Positions 1 to 5,127 of a DNA stretch of 10,095 nt are shown here, piece after piece (within the stretch, counting starts at the first letter, position 1; each line of letters opens with the position of its first letter). Where the stretch lies: positions 1 to 10,095 of the forward strand of contig CAZKTU010000239.1 of NCBI GenBank assembly GCA_964555675.1, written 5' to 3'. Source of the stretch: CAIWXH01 sp964555675. Its GTDB lineage: Bacteria > Chloroflexota > Chloroflexia > Chloroflexales > Chloroflexaceae. Made by a program: the position numbers and the translations under genes. The notes beneath the pieces are model-generated. The model worked only from the letters and a program-made list of their open reading frames with translations, ran no database searches and was not told the origin of the DNA.

Positions 1-930
1 CTGACCCAGCACAACCCCGAGCGCGAGCAGATCCCCGATATCGACAGCATCCCCTGGCCCGACCGCGAGCAGATCGACATCCCGCAGTATGTCGACGTCT
101 GGCGCAAGCACCACGGCATGGGCAGCGTCAACCTGATCACCGCCCGCGGCTGCCCCTACAAGTGCAAGTGGTGCTCCCACGCCGTCTTCGGCTACTCGCA
201 CCGCCGGCGCAACTTCAAAGACTGCGCGGCCGAGGTCCAGCATATCTACGAGACCTACAAGCCCGAGCAGGTCTGGTACGCCGACGACGTCTTCACGATC
301 AACCACAAATGGCTCTACGAGTATAACGCCGAGCTCAAGCGGCGCAACCTCAAGCTGCCCTTCGAGACGATCTCGCGCGCCGACCGCATGATGAAGGAAG
401 AGGTGGTCGCCACCCTGGCCGACATGGGCTGCTACAGGGTCTGGATCGGCTCCGAGAGCGGCAGCCAGCGCATCCTCGACTCGATGCAGCGCGGCGTGAC
501 GGTCGAGCAGGTGCAGTACGCCACCAAGACCGCCCAGAAGTACGGGATCGAGGTGGGCATGTTCCTGATGTGGGGCTACGACGGCGAGACCCTCGAGGAT
601 ATCGAGGCCACGATCGACCATGTGAAGAAGGCCAACCCGAACATCTTCTTCACCACCGTGGCCTACCCGATCAAGAACACGCCCTTCTACCATAAGGTCG
701 AGGATCAGCTCGACCTGCAGAAAGACTGGGTCAACGCCACGGATCGCGACTATGTGATCAAGGGGCGCCACTCGCGCAACTACTACCGCTTCGCCGACGC
801 CTGGCTGCGCAACGAAGTGGCCGGCTTCCGCCTCGAGGAGGCCGACCCGAACGCGGCCGCCGAGAAGTACGCCGCCGCCGCCGAGGCCCGGGCCGGCCTG
901 CTCGCCAGCGCCGAAGAGGTCGAGGCGTGA
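1..930 (+). CDS. B12-binding-type radical SAM protein, 3' part (5' end outside window)
   Basis: The frame is open from base 1, so 309 residues of a longer protein are visible. The radical SAM cluster motif CxxxCxxC (CPYKCKWC) is coded at about 151-174; these three cysteines bind the 4Fe-4S cluster that cleaves S-adenosylmethionine. Before it comes the linker typical of this family (IPDIDSIPWPDRE, about 37-75), which normally follows an N-terminal cobalamin-binding domain; that domain would lie upstream and is not seen. Further family marks are WYADDVF, the glycine/serine stretch GSESGSQRILDSM and GMFLMWGYDGET. The family (BchE-like, Elp3/MiaB fold) carries out radical methylations, cyclisations and similar steps, often in lipid, pigment or natural-product pathways. 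The substrate cannot be told from sequence. The stop overlaps the start of a methyltransferase gene, so the two probably act in one pathway. The internal ATG at 118 is not the start, because the conserved linker continues upstream of it. Confidence 0.9.
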   Translation: MTQHNPEREQIPDIDSIPWPDREQIDIPQYVDVWRKHHGMGSVNLITARGCPYKCKWCSHAVFGYSHRRRNFKDCAAEVQHIYETYKPEQVWYADDVFTINHKWLYEYNAELKRRNLKLPFETISRADRMMKEEVVATLADMGCYRVWIGSESGSQRILDSMQRGVTVEQVQYATKTAQKYGIEVGMFLMWGYDGETLEDIEATIDHVKKANPNIFFTTVAYPIKNTPFYHKVEDQLDLQKDWVNATDRDYVIKGRHSRNYYRFADAWLRNEVAGFRLEEADPNAAAEKYAAAAEARAGLLASAEEVEA

Positions 931-1814
931 CGGCCGACCACGGACGCCAGGCGAACGAGAGCGTTGGCGAGCCAGGGACCGCCGCGCCGACGAGCGTCAT
1001 CGCTCGACCGTCGTCGCCGTTCGACGGCATGGCGCCCGAGTACGACGACAGCTTCACCGGCAGCGCCGTGGGTCGCCTGATGCGCCAGGCGGTCTGGGAG
1101 CGGCTGGACCTGGCCTTCGGGCCGGGCGGGCGCGTGCTCGAGCTGAGCTGCGGGACGGGCGAGGACGCCGCCCACCTGGCCGCGCGCGGGGTGGCGGTCC
1201 TGGCCACCGATGTCTCGGAGGGCATGCTGGCCGTCACCCGCGCCAAGGTCGCCCGCCGCGGCCTTGGCGACCTGGTGGCCGCCGAGCGGCTCGACCTCGC
1301 GGAGCTGGCGCGCTGGGGGCGGGATGCCGCCGCTCAGCCGCTGGCTCTCGCTGATGCGGGGCCCTTCGACGGGGCGCTCTCGAACTTCGGGGGGCTGAAC
1401 TGCGTGAGCGACCTGGGGGGCGTGGCCGCCGGGCTGGCCCGCCTGTTACGGCCGGGGGCGCCGGCGGTCCTCTGCGTGATGGGACCCCTGGTGCCGTGGG
1501 AGTGGGGCTGGTACCTCGGGCGCGGCGAGGCCCGCAAGGCCTTTCGGCGGCTCACCCCGGGGGGCGTCAGCTGGCGCGGGCTGACCATCACCTACCCCTC
1601 GATCGGAGCCCTGGAGCGCGCCTTCGCGCCCTGGTTCCGGCCTACCCGCGTGACAGCGGTGGGGGCCCTGGTGCCGCCCAGCTACGCCGAGCCATGGGCG
1701 GCCACCAGGCCGGCGACGCTCTGGGCCTTGCATCGCCTCGAGCGGCGCTTCGCGACCATGCCGCCCCTGCCACAATTGGCCGACCACTACCTGATCGAGC
1801 TCGAGCGCCTGTAG
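927..1814 (+). CDS. Class I SAM-dependent methyltransferase
   Basis: A 295-residue protein starting with GTG at 927, sharing GTGA with the stop of the radical SAM gene; a GAGG at 916-919 sits 7 bases before the start. This overlap points to translational coupling. The Rossmann-type SAM-binding core is clear: motif I is VLELSCGTG at residues 70-78, the acidic residue after strand 2 is D95 in ATDVSEGML, and the lead-in FDGMAPEYD (32-40) is typical of UbiE/Methyltransf_11/25-like enzymes. The first 30 residues are poorly conserved in appearance, and an ATG at 1029 (M35) is an alternative start that would cut into the FDGMAPEYD block, so GTG is preferred. The C-terminal half (PWEWGWYLGRGE onward) probably forms the substrate cap. 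The acceptor (small molecule, lipid or sugar) is unknown. Pairing with a cobalamin-type radical SAM enzyme suggests tailoring of a common product. Confidence 0.85.
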   Translation: MTADHGRQANESVGEPGTAAPTSVIARPSSPFDGMAPEYDDSFTGSAVGRLMRQAVWERLDLAFGPGGRVLELSCGTGEDAAHLAARGVAVLATDVSEGMLAVTRAKVARRGLGDLVAAERLDLAELARWGRDAAAQPLALADAGPFDGALSNFGGLNCVSDLGGVAAGLARLLRPGAPAVLCVMGPLVPWEWGWYLGRGEARKAFRRLTPGGVSWRGLTITYPSIGALERAFAPWFRPTRVTAVGALVPPSYAEPWAATRPATLWALHRLERRFATMPPLPQLADHYLIELERL

Positions 1815-1830
1815 TCAATTGCGCACAAAT

Positions 1831-1849
1831 GTGTTGACAGAAACAACAC
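1831..1849. promoter_or_regulatory. Inverted repeat over the -35 box, possible operator
   Basis: GTGTTG (1831-1836) and CAACAC (1844-1849) are perfect inverted half-sites separated by 7 bases. They span the -35 box and the start of the spacer, a position where a bound repressor would block RNA polymerase. A second short palindrome, CACA-AA-TGTG, lies at 1824-1833. Confidence 0.35.
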
Positions 1850-1862
1850 CCTGTGCTACACT
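1834..1862 (+). promoter_or_regulatory. Sigma70-type promoter of the Uma2-family gene
   Basis: A perfect -35 box TTGACA (1834-1839) and -10 box TACACT (1857-1862) are 17 bases apart, with an extended -10 TGC just before (1854-1856). Predicted transcription start is near 1869, giving a leader of about 60 bases before the ATG at 1930. Confidence 0.75.
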
Positions 1863-1890
1863 CTCTCGTGTGGCGAGGTGGGTGCGCTAC

Positions 1891-1899
1891 TGCTAGAAT
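1891..1899 (+). promoter_or_regulatory. Possible second, extended -10 promoter for the Uma2-family gene
   Basis: TGC followed by TAGAAT (1894-1899) fits an extended -10 element. The hexamer 17 bases upstream (TGGCGA, 1871-1876) matches the -35 consensus at only three positions. The start would be near 1906, so this could be a downstream accessory promoter or chance. Confidence 0.25.
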
Positions 1900-1929
1900 A
1901 GAGCATCAGCCGGATGCGAGGAGGCCACG

Positions 1930-2652
1930 ATGAGCACCACTGCCAATCCAATCGTCTACCCAACCAGTGATGGCAAACCGATGGCCGAGAACACCCTACA
2001 GTGGCGCTGGATCGTCACGATCGTCGGCGGGTTGCGGGCCCGCTTCGCGGACGACCCAAACGTCTTTATTGCCGGCGACCTGCTTTGGTACCCGGTCGAG
2101 GGGCGGCCCGACATCCGCGTCGCACCCGACGGTTTAGTGGCTTTTGGGCGGCCGCGCGGCGAGCGCGGCGCCTATCTACAGTGGCAAGAAGGCAACATCG
2201 CGCCGCAGGTCGTCTTCGAGGTGCTCTCACCCGGCAACCGCGGCGGCGAGATGGCGCGCAAATTCCAGTTCTACCAGCGCTACGGGGTCGAGGAGTACTA
2301 CCTCTATGACCCCGACGACAACACGCTGGCCGGCTGGCAGCGTCGCGACGGCGAGCTCGAGGCGATTACGCCTATCCAGGGCTGGCACAGCCCGCTGCTC
2401 GGGGTTAGCTTCGGCCTCGGCCCCAGCGAGCTCGAGCTGCGCTACCCTGACGGTCGGCGCTTCCTCAGCTACGAAGAGCTCTATGCCCAGAGCGAGCGGG
2501 CCAGGGCCGCCGCCGGCCACGAGCACGAACGGGCTGAGCGCGAGCGCGAGCGAGCTGAGCGCGAGCACGAACGGGCCGAGCGCGAGCGCGAGCGAGCCGA
2601 GCATCTGGCCGCCCGGCTACGCGCCCTCGGCATCGACCCCGACGCAGAGTAG
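1930..2652 (+). CDS. Uma2-family (DUF820) PD-(D/E)XK nuclease-like protein with ERER coiled-coil tail
   Basis: A 240-residue protein; AGGAGG (1919-1924) lies 5 bases before the ATG. Residues 20-160 carry the Uma2/DUF820 fold: RVAPDGLVAFG with D67, VFEVLSPGN with E97, K111 in ARKFQFY, then YGVEEYYLYDPD. D67, E97 and K111 match the PD-(D/E)XK nuclease triad, so catalysis is possible. The family's cellular role is unsettled; members are numerous in cyanobacteria and Chloroflexota and have been suggested to act as nucleases linked to mobile or defence functions. Residues about 188-232 form a highly charged helix with four near-perfect heptads E[H/R]ERAER at 198-225, likely a coiled coil for oligomerisation. 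Early codons are less GC-rich than in the neighbours (AAT, CCA, AAA), which fits a gene that moves between genomes. It is a single gene with its own promoter, not part of an operon, and ends 8 bases from the convergent repair gene. Confidence 0.85.
   Translation: MSTTANPIVYPTSDGKPMAENTLQWRWIVTIVGGLRARFADDPNVFIAGDLLWYPVEGRPDIRVAPDGLVAFGRPRGERGAYLQWQEGNIAPQVVFEVLSPGNRGGEMARKFQFYQRYGVEEYYLYDPDDNTLAGWQRRDGELEAITPIQGWHSPLLGVSFGLGPSELELRYPDGRRFLSYEELYAQSERARAAAGHEHERAERERERAEREHERAERERERAEHLAARLRALGIDPDAE
2521..2604 (+). repeat. In-frame tandem repeat: two 42-bp units, four heptads
   Basis: The 42 bases at 2521-2562 recur at 2563-2604 with only a few differences (GCT to GCC changes and the final codon). 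Each unit codes for two heptads of the E[H/R]ERAER type. The copy similarity at synonymous positions suggests recent duplication or slippage, so copy number may vary between strains. Confidence 0.8.
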
Positions 2653-2660
2653 GGCCAGCC

Positions 2661-2978
2661 TCAACCCTCAATCGGCTCGCCCGCCCACAGGTGCCGGCGC
2701 AGCTCAACCCGGTCGGCCGCGTCGATCATCACGCCCTCGGCCTCGAGGCGGGCCCGTTGCAGCGCGGGCTCGTAGCGATTCGAGATAAAGCCGGTGTGGT
2801 TGACGACGCGCCACCAGGGCACCTCATCGCCCGCGGCGCTGCGCAGGGCATGCAGGGCATAGCCGACGAGGCGGGCGGCGCCCGGCCGACCGGCCATAGT
2901 CGCCACCCGCCCGTAGCTGCTGACCATGCCGTAGGGGATGCGCCGCACCACGGCGTAGATCTCCGCGTAGCTGTTCAT
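2661..2978 (-). CDS. Alkyltransferase-like protein (ATL), MGMT-fold DNA-binding domain without the active-site cysteine
   Basis: A 105-residue protein of the length and pattern of the DNA-binding domain of O6-alkylguanine transferases. The start is ATG at 2978 (MNSYAEIYAVV); the frame runs further upstream, but only through low-quality sequence made of the GC repeat. Visible motifs: IPYGMVSSYGRVA with Y22, GAARLVGYALHAL with R36 matching the arginine finger that flips the damaged base, and PWWRVVN (54-60) where true transferases have PCHRV. The acceptor cysteine is therefore replaced by W55, and the next histidine by W56. Known ATLs (for example S. pombe Atl1 and E. coli YbaZ) bind O6-alkylguanine without repairing it and hand the site to nucleotide excision repair; the same role is inferred here. 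It is convergent with the Uma2 gene and follows the SDR gene on the same strand 122 bases downstream. No strong ribosome binding site is visible. Confidence 0.85.
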   Translation of the reverse strand: MNSYAEIYAVVRRIPYGMVSSYGRVATMAGRPGAARLVGYALHALRSAAGDEVPWWRVVNHTGFISNRYEPALQRARLEAEGVMIDAADRVELRRHLWAGEPIEG

Positions 2979-2986
2979 AGGTTGCT

Positions 2987-3003
2987 TGCAGGCCCTGCCT
3001 GCA
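2987..3003. repeat. Short inverted repeat upstream of the ATL gene
   Basis: TGCAGG (2987-2992) and CCTGCA (2998-3003) are perfect inverted arms with a 5-base centre, 9 bases upstream of the ATL start codon. It could be an operator or a small leader hairpin near the ribosome binding site; no known binding protein is recognised. Confidence 0.3.
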
Positions 3004-3024
3004 GCGTAACGGGGCGGGAAAGAG

Positions 3025-3048
3025 GGGGCGCACCCATGTGTGCGCCCC
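3025..3048 (-). terminator. GC-rich hairpin, possible terminator after the SDR gene
   Basis: GGGGCGCAC (3025-3033) and GTGCGCCCC (3040-3048) form a perfect 9-bp stem with a 6-base loop. Read on the minus strand it lies about 50 bases after the SDR stop and is followed by CTCTTTC, a weak T-rich run. This could end SDR transcription, but the tract is poor and the right arm is also one copy of the tandem repeat. Confidence 0.3.
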
Positions 3049-3090
3049 ACCCCGCCTGTGTGCGCCCCCGCCCCCATGTGTGCGCCCCTC
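3031..3090. repeat. Three tandem 20-bp repeats
   Basis: The 12-base core TGTGTGCGCCCC occurs at 3037, 3057 and 3077, exactly 20 bases apart. Copies one and three are identical over 16 bases (CCCATGTGTGCGCCCC at 3033-3048 and 3073-3088); copy two differs just before the core. The array fills the gap between the SDR stop and the ATL promoter region. It may be an iteron-like protein binding array or a simple expanding minisatellite. Confidence 0.85.
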
Positions 3091-3100
3091 GGGTGACGCT

Positions 3101-3862
3101 CTAGGCGAGGCGCCCGCCGTCTACGGCGAGGGTCGCGCCGGTGACGAAGCCGGCGCCGTCCGAGCAGAGCCAGAGCACGGCGCTGGCCACCTCCTCGGGG
3201 GTGCCGAGGCGCCCCACGGGCTCGCCCTCGGCGAACTGCTCGAGGATGCGGTCGTCGCCGTGGGCGAAGCGGTCGATCATGCCGGTGTGGATGGTGCCGG
3301 GGCAGACCGCGTTGATGCGCACCTTGCTGCGCGCATACTCGAGGGCCGCCGCCTTGGTCAGGCCGATGATGCCGTGCTTGCTGGCGACGTAGGCCGACAC
3401 ATTGCGCGAGCCCTTCAGGCCGGCCGCGGCCGAGGAAGTGTTGATGATCACGCCGCCGCCGTGGGCGAGCATGTACTGCAGCTCGTACTTCATCGACAGC
3501 CAGACGCCCTTGAGGTTGATCGCGATCACCTGGTCCCAGACGTCCTCGGGGTAGTCGACCAGGGTAGCCTGCGCGCCCGAAATGCCCGCATTATTATGGG
3601 CGAAATCCAGCCGCCCGTAGGTGTCCACGGCCGCCCGGACCATGGCCTCGACGTCGGCCCGCTGCGACACGTCGGAGCGCACAAACAGCGCGTCGGTATT
3701 CTCGGCCCGCGCCAGAGCCGCCGTCTCTTCGCCCGCGGCCTCGGCGACGTCGGCCACGACCACCTTGGCGCCAGCCCGCGCGAAGGCCAGGGCCGTGGCC
3801 CGCCCGATGCCCGCACCCCCGCCGGTCACGAGGGCTACCTTCCCACTAAAATCGGGGACCAT
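3101..3862 (-). CDS. Short-chain dehydrogenase/reductase (classical SDR)
   Basis: The chosen start is ATG at 3862 (253 residues), because AGGAGG (plus-strand CCTCCT 3867-3872) sits 4 bases before it; an upstream TTG at 3865 would be only 1 base from it. In numbering from that TTG (subtract one for the ATG), the cofactor motif TGGGAGIG is at 14-21, D39 ends strand 2 in VVVADV, NNAG is at 91-94, and the catalytic set is S145 with YVASK Y159 and K163. PGTIHTGM and the closing VTGATLAVDGG are typical of the family. The acidic D39 usually means preference for NAD(H) over NADP(H). The protein is complete and of normal length, and should oxidise or reduce an alcohol/ketone in the cytoplasm; the substrate cannot be assigned. 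It faces away from the 4036 ORF and probably starts transcription in the AT-rich gap 3873-4000. Confidence 0.92.
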   Translation of the reverse strand: MVPDFSGKVALVTGGGAGIGRATALAFARAGAKVVVADVAEAAGEETAALARAENTDALFVRSDVSQRADVEAMVRAAVDTYGRLDFAHNNAGISGAQATLVDYPEDVWDQVIAINLKGVWLSMKYELQYMLAHGGGVIINTSSAAAGLKGSRNVSAYVASKHGIIGLTKAAALEYARSKVRINAVCPGTIHTGMIDRFAHGDDRILEQFAEGEPVGRLGTPEEVASAVLWLCSDGAGFVTGATLAVDGGRLA

Positions 3863-3929
3863 CAAACCTCCTCAGAACTACGCCTCGGAGCCGCTATGAT
3901 ACAACACTTTGCGCCCACCCGCCGCTTCG

Positions 3930-3970
3930 ACCGGCTTTTAACCATTCATAACATTATTTTCACTTTTGCA
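3930..3970. other. AT-rich patch in the divergent intergenic region
   Basis: A stretch rich in A and T (for example CTTTTAACCATTCATAAC and ATTATTTTCACTTTTG) stands out in this GC-rich segment, between the divergent SDR gene and the 4036 ORF. Promoters for one or both are likely here, but no -35/-10 pair on either strand is convincing. A TATGAT at 3895-3900 and a TTGCAT at 3966-3971 have no well-placed partners. Confidence 0.4.
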
Positions 3971-4035
3971 TCGACTCGGCGTCGGCGCGCGTTCTTATAG
4001 GCGTGAGTGAGCTACTAAGTGCGAAAGGGTGCGTC

Positions 4036-4239
4036 ATGCCGGACTATCAGGACGAGACTGTGGGGCGTCCGACCGTACGCCGCCCTGAGGTGACCGCCGG
4101 CGAAGAGGTGCTGTTAGAGCGGGCCATTGGTGATATGCGTTCCCTCACCGCCCCCGAAGAGCCCTCGCTGCTGCGTCCGCAGCAGCATCGCAACGCCGTG
4201 TGGCGCTGGCACGTTCGCCGCCGCCAGCGTCAGTCCTAG
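4036..4239 (+). CDS. Doubtful small ORF, 67-residue arginine-rich protein
   Basis: The ATG at 4036 follows AAAGGG (4024-4029) by 6 bases; an in-frame GTG at 4003 would add 11 residues. The protein begins MPDYQDETVGR, has a short possible helix (EEVLLERAIGDMRSL) and ends in a strongly basic tail with W-R-W and RRRQRQ. The third codon positions are mostly G or C but less so than in the large genes. No family is recognised and no neighbour predicts a role; it could be a small nucleic-acid-binding or regulatory protein, or not a gene at all. It is divergent from the SDR gene and ends about 70 bases before the 4309 dyad. Confidence 0.35.
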   Translation: MPDYQDETVGRPTVRRPEVTAGEEVLLERAIGDMRSLTAPEEPSLLRPQQHRNAVWRWHVRRRQRQS

Positions 4240-4306
4240 CTCACATCCCGCCCCGCGCCGGCGCTGCGTCCCGACCCGGAGCGCCTTCCTCGCGGCCGAC
4301 CCCCAT

Positions 4307-4335
4307 TTGACACCCTGCCCCATTCGGGGTAGGGT
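4307..4335 (+). promoter_or_regulatory. Promoter of the DUF6483-like gene, predicting a leaderless mRNA
   Basis: A perfect TTGACA (4307-4312) is 17 bases from TAGGGT (4330-4335), which keeps the key T, A and final T of the -10 box. A normal spacing puts the transcription start at about 4342, the A of the ATG itself. No other ribosome binding site is available outside the dyad. Confidence 0.55.
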
Positions 4336-4338
4336 GTC
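4309..4338. promoter_or_regulatory. 13-bp dyad covering the -35 and -10 boxes
   Basis: The left arm GACACCCTGCCCC (4309-4321) and right arm GGGGTAGGGTGTC (4326-4338) are inverted, with a 4-base centre ATTC. Twelve of thirteen pairs are perfect and the other is G-T, a wobble in RNA. The arms contain most of the -35 box and the whole -10 box, and end 3 bases before the ATG. As DNA it would be an operator; as RNA from an upstream start it would hide the AGGG at 4331-4334. Confidence 0.6.
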
Positions 4339-4341
4339 TCT

Positions 4342-5007
4342 ATGTACCGCGACGACTACATTATGCGCATGATCAGCCGCTTCGGGCAGATCCTGCTCTA
4401 TCTGGCCGGCATCCGCCAGAAGGGCCAGTACCCCATGGCCCTCCTGGCCGCCGACGACGCCATGCGCAACGCCCTCGGCATCAGTTCAGAGCAGGTCGTC
4501 GGCCGCAGCGAGCGCGAGATCCTGGCCCTCATCCGCTTCGCCGACCGGGGTGACACCTGGCGCGAGCTCACGGCCTACGTCGCGGCCATCCTGCACTTCG
4601 AGGCCGCGATCTACGCGGCCCAGGGCGACGAGGCCCACGTGGCGCCGCGGGCCCTCCTGTCGCTGCAGCTGCTCAGCGAGGCCCAGCTCGCCGGCGACGA
4701 GCTCCCCGACTATGCCCCGCCCCGCGAGCACCTGCTCGAGCTGCTCCACGGCTACCAGCTGCCGGCCCGCACCCAGATCGCCCTGCTCCAGCTCTACGAG
4801 CGCGAGGGCGACTACGCCCAGGCCGAGAACGCCCTCTTCGAGCTGCTGGCCGAGACGCCCGCCAGCCCCGAGCTGCGCGCTCAGGGGCTGGCCCTCTTCG
4901 AGCGCCTCCTCAGTCGCGACGATGCCGAGCTGCTCGAGGGCGGCCTGACTCGCGACGAGGTGCAACGCGCCCTCGCCGAGCTCCGTAATCCTCCTGCAAC
5001 CCTCTAG
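4342..5007 (+). CDS. DUF6483-like helical protein of unknown function
   Basis: A 221-residue soluble protein. The start MYRDDYIMRMISRFGQIL resembles hypothetical proteins of the DUF6483 type from Chloroflexota and Firmicutes, which begin with an M-x-x-D-Y-x-M-R pattern; this match is from memory. The rest is nearly all alpha-helical: residues about 30-120 with ALLAADDAMRNALGIS and TWRELTAYVAAILHFEAAIY, and a C-terminal part (about 140-190) with a TPR-like pair, ARTQIALLQLYEREGDYAQAENALFELL. TPR-like helices suggest protein-protein binding. No catalytic motif, signal peptide or membrane segment is seen. The start is fixed by the conserved opening and by the promoter at 4307-4335, which predicts translation from the very 5' end of the mRNA. 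A VanW-type gene follows on the same strand but has its own promoter, so a functional link is uncertain. Confidence 0.75.
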   Translation: MYRDDYIMRMISRFGQILLYLAGIRQKGQYPMALLAADDAMRNALGISSEQVVGRSEREILALIRFADRGDTWRELTAYVAAILHFEAAIYAAQGDEAHVAPRALLSLQLLSEAQLAGDELPDYAPPREHLLELLHGYQLPARTQIALLQLYEREGDYAQAENALFELLAETPASPELRAQGLALFERLLSRDDAELLEGGLTRDEVQRALAELRNPPATL

Positions 5008-5031
5008 GCCGTCGCAACGGCCCAGAAACCC

Positions 5032-5061
5032 TTGACAGCCTCGCCGCCGGGGTAGTACACT
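5032..5061 (+). promoter_or_regulatory. Sigma70-type promoter of the VanW-type gene
   Basis: TTGACA (5032-5037) and TACACT (5056-5061) are 18 bases apart. The -10 hexamer is identical to that of the 1834 promoter, and GGGGTAG (5049-5055) is shared with the 4307 promoter. The leader before the GTG at 5128 would be about 60 bases. Confidence 0.65.
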
Positions 5062-5127
5062 CACCGCGAATCAAGCTGAGCAGCATACGGGCGCGGCCGC
5101 CGCGCCTCGACACGCGGTGGGACAGCA

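Noticed and set aside
2979..3077. N-terminal extension of 33 residues on the ATL protein
   Set aside because: It reads through the tandem repeat region and hairpin; the family begins at the MNSYAEIY methionine.
3031..3090. The repeat array as a CRISPR
   Set aside because: The period is only 20 bases with no unique spacers of normal length, and no cas gene is present.
3038..4000. A 320-residue open frame on the plus strand opposite the SDR gene, starting MCAPPRLCAPP
   Set aside because: The cysteine/proline start is only the 20-bp repeat read in frame and the rest is the reverse of the SDR; no real motif.
4309..4338. The 13-bp dyad as a rho-independent terminator
   Set aside because: No T-run follows on either side: TCTCTATG on the plus strand and AAATGGGGG on the minus strand. 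Its overlap with promoter boxes fits regulation better.
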